A stretch of DNA of 64,000 nucleotides, from the NCBI RefSeq assembly GCF_022129235.1, contig NZ_JADQAI010000004.1, positions 62,001 through 126,000 on the forward strand. The letters are read 5' to 3'. Below the pieces are notes generated by a model. That model was not told where the DNA came from. It made no database searches and was given only the letters and a program-made list of their open reading frames with translations. Of this stretch, positions 18,736-27,213 are shown one piece after another. The stretch's first letter is position 1. The number at the start of each line of letters is the position of its first letter. Made by a program: the position numbers and the translations under genes. The DNA comes from Psychrobacter sp. Ps6. GTDB lineage: Bacteria > Pseudomonadota > Gammaproteobacteria > Pseudomonadales > Moraxellaceae.

Positions 18736-19821
18736 TTAAAATCGCTCATCTAACGTCTCCACTGTATAGTTGAGCGCTGCAAAGCAGATATCTGTATTGA
18801 ACCCTCGATACTGCAAAAATCGCAGTTGTTTGGCTTTGTCTTTTTGCTCAGTAGGTATGTCATCACCGTATTTTTTAGTACGGGCTACCACAGCGAGTTT
18901 TAGCCAATCTACGCCATCGACCAAATTATCTGCACTGTCATCGACAAATTCGCTAAATTCTTCAGAGTCGCTATTTGCCATATCAATCAATTCATCGATA
19001 TTGCCTGGCATAGCGATTTGTTTACGATAGAACTCTTGCTTGATTCGCCCGCGTCCACGACCTTTACGAATATTCTCACGTATGAGCATTAGGGTAGTAC
19101 GATAATCGCTCTGATAGCCTTTTTCCGCGAACTCATCGAGTAGGGCATCGATTTTTTCTGGGTCTTGTTCTTTGTCGATCAGTTTTTGTTTGAGCTCAGC
19201 CTTGCCATATTCACGGCGTGACAAGTAATAGAATGCGAGCCAACGTAGTCGGCTTTCAGCTTTAATGGCATCGATTTCTGCTTGTTTTTGTTCAGGGGTA
19301 CGTAAGTAAGCTTTGAGAGCGGCTGGTATATTATCGTCTTGGCTGTCTATATCACTATCATTAGCGGTAGACAATTCGGATTCATGATCCGAGCTTCCTG
19401 AAGACGGTTCAATACTATTGTCTATAGCTGAACTATCCTCTGTCTCATCACGATGAGCGCTGAGTTTGACTTCTGCCAGCATCTCTTTGATGGTTTGTGC
19501 TTCAGGTGGCTGATAAGCAGGTGTATTACTTGGCTCAGCGGTGAAGTTAGCAGCTGGATGAAAGCGCTTTTTACGTTTTTTGGATTTGGAGGTCTTTTTT
19601 ATCTTAGCAGAAGATTCTTCAAAATACGCTGTATCAACAGTAGGCTCACTAGTGCTTGAATCATCTTGAGCTGGGTATTTGGAAGGCCTGCTAGATTTAC
19701 CTGATTTTTTAGATGTGTTTTGATAGGAGTGTTTAGTAGGTTTTTTTCGTTTGCTATCAACAGAACTAGCTGAGTCGGTTTCCGACTCAGCTAAGATTTC
19801 AGCCAATGTTTTAATTTTCAT
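18736..19821 (-). CDS. recX: RecX-type recombination regulator with long disordered N-terminus
   Basis: RecX proteins bind RecA filaments and modulate recombinase activity. The C-terminal ~195 residues have the family's three-helix repeats: AFYYLSRREYGKAELKQKL, IDALLDEFAEKGYQSD, RGRGRIKQEFYRKQI, and a final KAKQLRFLQYRGFNTDIC block. The first ~165 residues are low complexity, with Lys/Arg-rich patches (KSKKRKKRFH) alternating with Ser/Asp/Glu-rich stretches. Most RecX proteins total about 150-200 aa, so this one is nearly double. It lies 52 bases downstream of recA in the same direction. Confidence 0.88.
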   Translation of the reverse strand: MKIKTLAEILAESETDSASSVDSKRKKPTKHSYQNTSKKSGKSSRPSKYPAQDDSSTSEPTVDTAYFEESSAKIKKTSKSKKRKKRFHPAANFTAEPSNTPAYQPPEAQTIKEMLAEVKLSAHRDETEDSSAIDNSIEPSSGSSDHESELSTANDSDIDSQDDNIPAALKAYLRTPEQKQAEIDAIKAESRLRWLAFYYLSRREYGKAELKQKLIDKEQDPEKIDALLDEFAEKGYQSDYRTTLMLIRENIRKGRGRGRIKQEFYRKQIAMPGNIDELIDMANSDSEEFSEFVDDSADNLVDGVDWLKLAVVARTKKYGDDIPTEQKDKAKQLRFLQYRGFNTDICFAALNYTVETLDERF

Positions 19822-19852
19822 AATAAGTCATGATTATTTATAGCGGTCACTG

Positions 19853-19877
19853 ATAATGGTTACTAGCAAACCATTAT
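19853..19877 (-). other. Hairpin overlapping the recA stop codon
   Basis: ATAATGGTT and AACCATTAT pair perfectly across a seven-base loop, and the arm covers the recA stop codon. There is no T run, so it is not a classical terminator. It could reduce read-through into recX or protect the recA message. Confidence 0.4.
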
Positions 19878-20926
19878 TGTACAGATTCAGGTGCCAGTTC
19901 TACATCGTCAGTTTCAGGCGCTTTGCTATCTTTTTTCGTACCAAGTTTTTCGTCACGAATTTTATCTTCGATCTCTTTGGCAATAGCAGGGTTTTCTTTT
20001 AAGAATAGGACAGAGTTCGCTTTACCTTGACCGATTTTTTCATCGCCATAGCTGTACCATGAACCTGCCTTACCAACCGCGCCAATCTCGACGCCCAAGT
20101 CAATCACTTCAGCCAAATGGTTGGTACCTTCGCCATAAGTAATTTCAAACTCAGCTTGGCGGAAAGGTGGTGCCATTTTGTTTTTGATGACTTTGACACG
20201 GGTTTGGTTACCGATGATCTCATCACCATTTTTGACCGCGCCAATGCGGCGAATGTCCATACGGACAGAGGCGTAAAACTTAAGGGCATTACCACCAGTT
20301 GTAGTCTCTGGGCTACCAAACATAACACCAATTTTCATACGGATTTGGTTAATAAACACAACCATACAATTAGAGCGTTTGGCATTACCAGTAATCTTAC
20401 GTAGCGCTTGGCTCATCAGACGCGCTTGCAGACCCATGTGTGAGTCACCCATCTCGCCTTCAATTTCTGCACGCGGAGTCAAGGCAGCAACTGAGTCAAT
20501 AACGATCATATCGATCGCGCCTGAACGCACGAGCATGTCAGTAATTTCAAGCGCTTGCTCACCGTTATCAGGTTGCGATAGTAGTAAGTCATCGGTATTG
20601 ACGCCCAGCTTGCGTGCATACACAGGGTCAAGCGCATGCTCAGCATCGATAAACGCACAGGTGCCGCCTTGTTTTTGACACTCTGCGATTGCTTGCAAGG
20701 TCATTGTGGTTTTACCTGAGCTCTCAGGGCCGTAGATCTCGATGATACGACCTTTTGGCAATCCACCAATACCAAGTGCGATATCTAGACCAAGAGAACC
20801 TGTTGAGACCACATCGGCATCAAGAATGGCTGAATCATCACCCAGATGCATGATGGTATTTTTACCAAATTGCTTTTCAATTTGACCTAATGCCGCTTTG
20901 AGGGCTTTGGCTTTATTGTCGTCCAT
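19874..20926 (-). CDS. recA: Recombinase RecA
   Basis: DNA recombinase and co-protease. The 350 aa protein has Walker [29 protein letters not shown] (Walker B/L1 region), [20 protein letters not shown] (L2) and an acidic C-terminal tail ([13 protein letters not shown]). It begins [21 protein letters not shown], as expected, with AAGGAATCC upstream. The ~1 kb upstream gap holds its promoter. I could not recognise a LexA box there, in keeping with reports that Moraxellaceae lack canonical LexA. Confidence 0.98.
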   Translation of the reverse strand: MDDNKAKALKAALGQIEKQFGKNTIMHLGDDSAILDADVVSTGSLGLDIALGIGGLPKGRIIEIYGPESSGKTTMTLQAIAECQKQGGTCAFIDAEHALDPVYARKLGVNTDDLLLSQPDNGEQALEITDMLVRSGAIDMIVIDSVAALTPRAEIEGEMGDSHMGLQARLMSQALRKITGNAKRSNCMVVFINQIRMKIGVMFGSPETTTGGNALKFYASVRMDIRRIGAVKNGDEIIGNQTRVKVIKNKMAPPFRQAEFEITYGEGTNHLAEVIDLGVEIGAVGKAGSWYSYGDEKIGQGKANSVLFLKENPAIAKEIEDKIRDEKLGTKKDSKAPETDDVELAPESVQ

Positions 20927-21405
20927 ACTGGATTCCTTTTTTGATAATTGATTTGGCGCTATAGATAAAAGATTTATACGTCTAAGAGTGATAACTGGTG
21001 CATACTGAGCAGCGCTAGTAAGGTAAATAACATAGCTATTAGCGCTCTGACAACTGGCTTAAATAAACAGGTTGTCATACGACTGCTATCAGTAGTAATA
21101 TCGAGATATCGCTCTACTATACAGTAAAATTAAATAACGAGAGAAGTAAAAATAAGTTCATAATCAATCACAGTTACAATAGATTTTGAGTCGGATATTG
21201 ATGACTAATAGTTATCTGAGTCTCTGTAATGCTATTGATTCGATAGAGTGATTATAACAAAATCCAAGCGCTATATTGAGTCTTGGACGACGCTAAACGA
21301 CACTGAATGTCGTACGATATAAGAGTGAGGATTCACGAAGATAGCCATTTGTTCAAATGTGTTTTTGAACCTGATAACAGCTATGTTTGTCAATAGACTT
21401 ATGAG

Positions 21406-21414
21406 TTGTCCACA
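21406..21414 (+). promoter_or_regulatory. DnaA-box-like 9-mer TTGTCCACA
   Basis: One mismatch from the consensus TTATCCACA. It is embedded in the near-palindrome GTTGTCCACAAC on the left side of the AT-rich tract. Confidence 0.45.
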
Positions 21415-21612
21415 ACAAATAATGTGTTTATTTTTATTGATTGTGAAACATTATAAACGGCTAAATTATTTTTGAAAATATTTAAAATAATTTTTTATGG
21501 CTTTGTATTTGATATAAGTATTTGATTTAAAATAATTTTTTAATTGTACAAAAAATGAACGATTTTACCTTATCCTTTAAGTTTCCTAGGCATATAGTTG
21601 TCAAGTGGTGAC

Positions 21613-21621
21613 TTATACACA
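21613..21621 (+). promoter_or_regulatory. DnaA box TTATACACA
   Basis: Exact match to the consensus TTATNCACA, 12 bases start-to-start before the next box in the same orientation. Confidence 0.6.
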
Positions 21622-21624
21622 GGG

Positions 21625-21633
21625 TTATCCACA
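21625..21633 (+). promoter_or_regulatory. Perfect DnaA box TTATCCACA
   Basis: Exact match to the high-affinity DnaA box, in tandem with the preceding TTATACACA and about 70 bases right of the AT-rich tract. Confidence 0.65.
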
Positions 21634-21901
21634 GCTTATGGGGAGAACTCTCGAAGCCCTTATGGTATCTATGCTTGCGTGTATAGGTTATATATTGCAA
21701 GCTTCCAATGTTGTGTGTCAAAGATGATTTTTCATCGACAAATGGGGCCCTAGGCGCTATGTTTCACATAATTACAATTTATGATTCTTTCACGTATTAC
21801 CATACTATAGGGCTTTGAAGTCAAGAGTATGACGAGATAAAAGCAACCAACGACCCGCTAAGCATATTTATAGCCATGATAGCAAGCTTATAAACGGGCA
21901 C

Positions 21902-21933
21902 AAAAAAGCGGCTAAATAGAATAGCCGCTTTGT
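21902..21933 (-). terminator. Intrinsic terminator after trmB
   Basis: AAGCGGCTA and TAGCCGCTT form a nine-base-pair stem with a seven-base loop. On the minus strand the stem runs into TTTTTTG. Lies 30 bases beyond the trmB stop. Confidence 0.85.
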
Positions 21934-21962
21934 CAAAATTATCGATAGCAAGATTGTGTTTG

Positions 21963-22802
21963 TTAGTCTTTGATATAGATCAAATCCCAGACCCCGTGAC
22001 CACGCTCAAGACCGCGACGCTCAAACTTGGTCATTGGACGAAAGTCAGGACGGTCGGTAAAGTTGCCTGCGCCTGCTTTATTGGTCAATCCAGCAAAACC
22101 ATCCAATACCTCAACCATCCAAAATGCATAATGCTCCCAGTCAGTGGCTGTATGAAACCAACCGCCTTGTTTTAGACTGCGCGTAACGATAGCCATACGC
22201 TCAGGACTGACGAAACGGCGTTTGTAATGACGCTTCTTTTGCCATGGATCAGGAAAGTATAGCTGAATACGGTCAATATGATTTTCTGGTAGTTGCTTCA
22301 GCAATTGAATAGCGTCGCCATTGATGATTTTGACATTGCTTAAGTCTTGCGTTCCTGCCATGTAAGCGCATTTACCAATACCTGGCTCGTGCACTTCGAC
22401 ACCGACGAAATTGCGCGTGGGCTCTGCGGCTGCCATCTCGATAAATGAATCACCCAAACCAAAACCAATCTCTAAGGTCAGCGGTGCGTCAGAACCATTC
22501 GGGCTATCAGCGAACAATGCTCGCAAGTCATCAATACCTGAAAGGTCGCCATCGCCGAAACTGTTATTGACCAAATACTCAGAAAATTCTGGTGCGGTGA
22601 GTGCTAGCTCGGCGTTTTTGTTCATATGCGTGCGCCGTTTCATGAACGTATTAACGATGCGAATGTGTTTGTCAGAGCTAGGTTCAATCTCTTGGCTAGC
22701 GTTTGCAGCCGTATCGATAGGCGCACTAGTATTATTAGAGGTTTGCTCATCAGTAGTATCATTACTATTGATGCTGTCATTGATATCAGAATGTTGACTC
22801 AT
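21963..22802 (-). CDS. trmB: tRNA (guanine46-N7)-methyltransferase TrmB
   Basis: Makes m7G46 in the tRNA variable loop. The SAM motif [33 protein letters not shown], the catalytic-region [19 protein letters not shown] and the C-terminal [17 protein letters not shown] are all clear. Length 279 aa includes an N-terminal ~45-residue Ser/Asn/Asp/Thr-rich extension before the family starts at [13 protein letters not shown]. The RBS at the called ATG is weak. A later ATG within the family region (MKRRTHMNK) would remove the extension. Confidence 0.94.
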   Translation of the reverse strand: MSQHSDINDSINSNDTTDEQTSNNTSAPIDTAANASQEIEPSSDKHIRIVNTFMKRRTHMNKNAELALTAPEFSEYLVNNSFGDGDLSGIDDLRALFADSPNGSDAPLTLEIGFGLGDSFIEMAAAEPTRNFVGVEVHEPGIGKCAYMAGTQDLSNVKIINGDAIQLLKQLPENHIDRIQLYFPDPWQKKRHYKRRFVSPERMAIVTRSLKQGGWFHTATDWEHYAFWMVEVLDGFAGLTNKAGAGNFTDRPDFRPMTKFERRGLERGHGVWDLIYIKD

Positions 22803-22999
22803 AGGATTTGTAAGGCTTAATTAAGTGAGTGAGGTTGGCTCATTATAAGTTAAATCCATACAACTGTGAACGTGCAATCCTATTTTAGCGCGTTTGCTGC
22901 TCAGTTCTGTCGTTTCTCTATCCTAGATATGGTTTTTAGCGTTATCATAGTGTCATCGTTAAGAGATATTTTTTCTGAGAGTCAGTAGAGCGTATTGCC

Positions 23000-23929
23000 A
23001 TGCTATTTATTGAGACGGATTCACCGCCACCGTTTTATCAAGAGTCATTAACACCTGCTAAACGCAAGCAACTGGATCAATGGTTTATCGGTGATCGTAC
23101 CCAGCGCTATTATCTCAAGCGCTTTGAGCAGTTTGATCGGCAAGGCTATCTGTCGCCAAAATGGCATTGGGCCGCATTTTTTATGACGTTTCCTTGGCTG
23201 CTATACCGCAAGCGCTATATGGATGCCATTGTATATAGCGTGGCAGGGTGGTCATTTATTCAGCTTAATGTTGCTATCGTCTTAGTTGCCTTTGAGTTTG
23301 TGGCGATGTCTTATGTACCAGACGTTTATCAAATGGCGACGCGAATCGGTATTGCTGCGATTATTTGGTTGTTTTGGTCTGCTATGGTGGCACGCTGGAC
23401 AGATGCATATTATTACCGGATGGCGCGACGTGAGATTGCAGATGCAATTAACGATTATCCGCGAGATGAGGCGGCACAGCAAGCACATTTGAAAAAAGAA
23501 GGCGGCGTTAGTTTATTTGGATTGGCATTAGGGTTTGGTTTTTTTGCCTTTGCATTATTGGTCATTAAGGTGCAGTTTTTACCTATTATTGCCAAACCAA
23601 AAGAAAATGAAGTGCTATTTGATGCTTATGATATTGCCAAAAATGCCCAAAACCGAGTAGCGTTGATTTATCAGCAGACAGGGCGGTGTCCTGTAGATTT
23701 GCCACTCAGTACCGAGGAGCAACAGGTGCGCATGTATGTCGATACTCAAGCTGCTGGCGTGCCGATGACTGATTGTGCAGTGATTGCAACGATTCAAAAT
23801 GTGACGTTCCCAATCCGCTATCTGAACGAGCAGACATTGGTTTTTTATCATATACCAGACAGTGATAACTGGGACTGCACAAGCTCACTGAATAAAAAAC
23901 AAGCCCCTAAAAACTGCCTGTCTGACTAG
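23000..23929 (+). CDS. DUF2628-like membrane protein with pilin-like C-terminal domain
   Basis: 309 aa. The N-terminal region (KWHWAAFFMTFPWLLYRKRY) and hydrophobic segments at about 75-103 and 113-131 look like DUF2628-type small membrane modules. A further membrane helix spans about 171-190 (LFGLALGFGFFAFALLVIKV). The remaining ~115 residues read like the globular part of a type IV pilin: an AKNAQNRVALIYQQTG helix and a terminal Cys-loop with DNWDCTS at about 290-295 and APKNC ending at C306. The first half is probably an anchor and the tail periplasmic. Function unknown. It converges on the antiporter gene. Confidence 0.6.
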   Translation: MLFIETDSPPPFYQESLTPAKRKQLDQWFIGDRTQRYYLKRFEQFDRQGYLSPKWHWAAFFMTFPWLLYRKRYMDAIVYSVAGWSFIQLNVAIVLVAFEFVAMSYVPDVYQMATRIGIAAIIWLFWSAMVARWTDAYYYRMARREIADAINDYPRDEAAQQAHLKKEGGVSLFGLALGFGFFAFALLVIKVQFLPIIAKPKENEVLFDAYDIAKNAQNRVALIYQQTGRCPVDLPLSTEEQQVRMYVDTQAAGVPMTDCAVIATIQNVTFPIRYLNEQTLVFYHIPDSDNWDCTSSLNKKQAPKNCLSD

Positions 23930-23952
23930 GAGCTATACCTATCTAGTTTTTG

Positions 23953-25839
23953 CTAGTGTTTAGAGTCTGTTGCGGTATCGTCTGTTTCGTCAACTGGTGT
24001 CGCTTGGCTCTTCAAGGCTTCGTAGAAATCGGTCAAATCCATCTTGCGCGCTTTGCCGATATCTTCATCAAATAGGCTTTCAAGCTCTGCCATCGCTGAT
24101 TGTGCGGACTCAATCATGCTGGCTTCATCATCGTAAATGGCTTGCTGACGCTCAATCAGGTCGTCATCATAATCACGGAACGTTTTCACTGTTTCTCGAG
24201 CTTTTTCTGGAGAGATACCGAGTAGCTGTAGCGACTCACGTGACATGTCTAAAGATGACAAGTAAGTCTCACGCCAAATGTGACGCACACCAACTTCGCG
24301 CAAGCGGTAGTAATGCTGACGATCACGCGCTCTGGCTAATACAATCAACTCAGGATAGTTTTTGCGTAAATACTGAGCGGTGGTGATAGAGCGCTCTAGG
24401 TCATCGATTGCCAAAATAAAGACACGCGCCTTTTGAATACCTGCCGCTCGTAGAATCTCAGGGTTTTTTGGGTCGCCGTAATAGACTTGATTACCAAATT
24501 TACGTACGAAATCTACTCGGTTGGCAGAACGTTCAATGGCTGTGAATTCAATGTTATGCATACGAAGCACACGACCGATGATCTGACCGACTCGGCCAAA
24601 GCCTGCGATGATCACCTGATGCTCATGATCAGGAATGGTGTCATATTCTCGACTTGGTTTGCGCTTGGCAAATAATGGTTCGCCTATTTTTTCTAATAAC
24701 AAAAAGGCTAGCGGTGTCAGTGCCATCGAGATCGTAACGACAAGGTTCAGCGTATTGGCAAGATCAGGACGTAAGACATTTTGGGCGGTGGCGACACTGA
24801 ACAGGACAAAGGCAAATTCACCGCCTTGAGCCAAGGTCACACCCAATCTGATACTCGTTGGCCAGCGGTTACCGGATACTTTAGCGATGGCTGCAATCAC
24901 TGCAAACTTGATAAACATTAAAGCGAGGGCACAGCCAATAATAAATATCGGCTTGGCCAAAATAAGTTTCACGTCAGTGAGCATACCCACTGACATGAAA
25001 AATAGACCTAATAGCAATCCTTTAAACGGCTCGATACTGGCCTCTAACTCGTGTCGATACTCAGAGTCGGCTAACAACACACCTGTCAAAAATGCACCTA
25101 GTGCCATTGATAGACCAATTTGCCCCATCAGAATAGACACGCCCATGACGATAAACAACGCGACCGCCGTTAGTAATTCTGAAGCACCGCTTGAGGCCAC
25201 AAATTTAAAGAAGGGTCGAACCACATAACGACTGGCAAAAATCAAACCAGCAAAGACTGCGAATACTTTCCCAAAGTAGAGTAAATCGTAGCTTTGCTCA
25301 CGAACTCCTGATAAGAACGGAATGACCGCTAATAAAGGAATAACCGCAATGTCTTGGAATAGCAAGATAGTAAAAGCTTCGCGGCCATGTGTGCTTGAAA
25401 GCTGCTGTTTTTCGGTCAATATCTGCAGCACAAAAGCGGTCGAGGAGAGTGCCAAACCAAAGCCAACGATAAAAGCGGTATCTAGCTGTAAGGCGAAAAA
25501 ATGGTGCAATAGCCCCATCAATAGCGTACCAGTCAGCCCAACCTGTAGACCGCCAAGAACGAATATAGAGCGGCGCAGCGCCCAAAGCCGTGAGGGCTGT
25601 AGCTCAAGACCAATAATGAACAGCAGCATGACCACGCCAAACTCTGAAAAGTGCAATAGACTTTCAGCGTCACCCGCCACATCCAAACCGCTTGGACCCA
25701 GTATAAGCCCTGTGATGAGGTAGCCTAGGACCGTTGCAATACCGAAGCGTTTACCAAGGGGAACAAAGAGCAGCGCTGCTCCCAAAAAGATAGTGGCTTG
25801 TAACATTAGATTTGGTGAGCCGGCGGCGGCAGCGAACAT
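23953..25839 (-). CDS. CPA2 monovalent cation:proton antiporter with RCK domain (KefB/KefC type)
   Basis: 628 aa inner-membrane transporter. About the first 380 residues are a 12-13-helix Na+/H+-exchanger fold (for example GYLITGLILGPSGLDV, MGQIGLSMALGAFLTGVLLADSEYRHE, with the typical GAFLAG-like motif). An RCK/TrkA-N domain follows, starting HQVIIAGFGRVGQIIGRVL, with its nucleotide-binding glycines and acidic residue (AIERS). The tail is charged. It resembles glutathione-gated K+ efflux systems. The usual KefF/KefG ancillary gene is absent nearby, so gating is uncertain. GAGGA precedes the ATG. Confidence 0.88.
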   Translation of the reverse strand: MFAAAAGSPNLMLQATIFLGAALLFVPLGKRFGIATVLGYLITGLILGPSGLDVAGDAESLLHFSEFGVVMLLFIIGLELQPSRLWALRRSIFVLGGLQVGLTGTLLMGLLHHFFALQLDTAFIVGFGLALSSTAFVLQILTEKQQLSSTHGREAFTILLFQDIAVIPLLAVIPFLSGVREQSYDLLYFGKVFAVFAGLIFASRYVVRPFFKFVASSGASELLTAVALFIVMGVSILMGQIGLSMALGAFLTGVLLADSEYRHELEASIEPFKGLLLGLFFMSVGMLTDVKLILAKPIFIIGCALALMFIKFAVIAAIAKVSGNRWPTSIRLGVTLAQGGEFAFVLFSVATAQNVLRPDLANTLNLVVTISMALTPLAFLLLEKIGEPLFAKRKPSREYDTIPDHEHQVIIAGFGRVGQIIGRVLRMHNIEFTAIERSANRVDFVRKFGNQVYYGDPKNPEILRAAGIQKARVFILAIDDLERSITTAQYLRKNYPELIVLARARDRQHYYRLREVGVRHIWRETYLSSLDMSRESLQLLGISPEKARETVKTFRDYDDDLIERQQAIYDDEASMIESAQSAMAELESLFDEDIGKARKMDLTDFYEALKSQATPVDETDDTATDSKH

Positions 25840-25929
25840 CTGGAATCCTCAGAAATTAGGACAAAATAAGCAATTTAAAACGGATATAACTAAAATTAGT
25901 ATCACGAAAAAATATAAAATCAACATATA

Positions 25930-26634
25930 TTATTTTTTGCGATAAATCTTCCAAACACCATTATCTGCAAGTGAATTGTTATAAGCATCGTTGCGGCGCT
26001 TGCGCGGTGTTTGCCTGCTATCAACAATCTTAAAATCAGGCAAAGCATGGACGATAAGGCCAGTACGATAAAAACGTACCCGTTCAGGCTCTAGCATCTC
26101 ACCCTTGCTATCGCGGCAAAAAACATAAGCACGTAGGTCAATAAATTCACGATGAGCGACCAAACGCGCTTCGTCATCATTATCCAGTACCGCTGTCATA
26201 CGGGCAACTTCATCATCAGTGTAGTGTCCACATTTATCAGTCAGCGCACCAACTGAGCCAAAGCTTTTAGATTCCTTGGCTCGCGTTTTGGTTAAATGTA
26301 GGCGCTGAACATGGTAGATAAACTGCGGTATCTCAAGACTGGCTGGGAGCGGCAGATAATCAGGTGGCATATTGGCCGCTGGATAAAAATCCTTGGCGCG
26401 CTCAAGTAGATTTTGCCAGCGCTGCTGATAAGTCTGTACCTCTGCTAAGTTGCCTTCATAGATAGGCATATCGCGAATCTGGCGCAAAATATCAGGCGGA
26501 AATTGCTCATGACGAAAGTTTGCAATGTCCTCTTGCAACGTCGATAGCAAAACTTTGGCGTGTTTTTTGCCGTCTTTTGACGTAGGATCATCGATATAGT
26601 CTGGGGCGACAAAGGGTGCTGAGCGTCTAGACAT
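25930..26634 (-). CDS. Hypothetical protein
   Basis: 234 aa, not recognised. It is soluble, charged and without signal peptide or membrane helix, and is rich in aromatic and basic residues. Segments include a helical LSTLQEDIANFRHEQFPPDIL, LPLPASLEIPQFIYHVQRLHL and a basic C-terminus (RQTPRKRRND, ending KIYRKK). One CGHY and one FCRDSKG motif supply the only two cysteines, too few for a zinc finger. It lies 90 bases upstream of the antiporter gene in the same direction and may share its transcript. Confidence 0.7.
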   Translation of the reverse strand: MSRRSAPFVAPDYIDDPTSKDGKKHAKVLLSTLQEDIANFRHEQFPPDILRQIRDMPIYEGNLAEVQTYQQRWQNLLERAKDFYPAANMPPDYLPLPASLEIPQFIYHVQRLHLTKTRAKESKSFGSVGALTDKCGHYTDDEVARMTAVLDNDDEARLVAHREFIDLRAYVFCRDSKGEMLEPERVRFYRTGLIVHALPDFKIVDSRQTPRKRRNDAYNNSLADNGVWKIYRKK

Positions 26635-26870
26635 AATGTTATATCATCAATGGATCGTGAAAAGGGGTAGTCAGTCTTAAGTATACAGAATTTATATCAA
26701 AAATATGGTCGAGAGATAGGGTTTTTCATCACTTTTAACATGCTATTACAATCGTAGAAACAAGTTTGAGGCAAACTTAAGCGAAATATTCTTATTTTAT
26801 TGGCTCATAGGTTTTTATTTTTAATACTATATAAGACAACAATGATTTATGGCCAATCAGATTATTGAGA

Positions 26871-27176
26871 ATGACCTTTATGAGCAACTACTCATCAGAA
26901 CTGATAGTCTGTCCTAAGTGGCGAGCCTCATTGAAAATCATTGGCAAAATAGCCTTTATCGTCATTTGTACCGGAGTCATATTTGCACTTGGGTTTTGGT
27001 TGCTGATGATGTCAAACATGGGCTCAGTCTATTTGCCAAATATCTGCAATGGCTGTCTAGATGCTTCGATCAGAATGACATTACTCGTGGTTGGTATCGG
27101 TATTTGGATGTTGGTGGCTGCTTGGATTATTTGGCACATATTGCTTTATTTCTATCATCTAATGAAAAGTAACTAA
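26871..27176 (+). CDS. Small two-helix membrane protein
   Basis: About 100 aa. Two hydrophobic stretches (residues about 25-46, IAFIVICTGVIFALGFWLLMM, and about 66-92) are separated by a short loop with a Cys pair, LPNICNGCL, that could face the periplasm. A third Cys (IVCPKW) is near the N-terminus. Possible ATG starts are at 26871 and 26880, and neither has a strong SD. No family recognised. It stands between divergent/convergent neighbours without an operon partner. Confidence 0.55.
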   Translation: MTFMSNYSSELIVCPKWRASLKIIGKIAFIVICTGVIFALGFWLLMMSNMGSVYLPNICNGCLDASIRMTLLVVGIGIWMLVAAWIIWHILLYFYHLMKSN

Positions 27177-27213
27177 TAATTGGTCAGGTTTTGATCAACG
27201 CTGATATTTGCTT

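Larger units (their letters stand above)
20927..21901. other. Long non-coding gap between recA and trmB, with DnaA-box-like sites
   Basis: About 1 kb without a believable gene. It holds the recA promoter region, an ACGACA...TGTCGT mini-hairpin near 21297, a very AT-rich tract at about 21440-21560, and three DnaA-box-like 9-mers at 21406-21633 (separate entries). A 64-codon minus-strand ORF (21527-21721) crosses these sites but has no SD or recognisable family. Confidence 0.6.

Noticed and set aside
20927-21300. LexA/SOS box upstream of recA
   Set aside because: No CTGT-N8-ACAG or clear palindromic analogue found. Moraxellaceae are reported to lack canonical LexA.
21527-21721. 64-codon minus-strand ORF in the recA-trmB gap
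   Set aside because: Covers the DnaA-box cluster, lacks an SD, and its composition is not protein-like.
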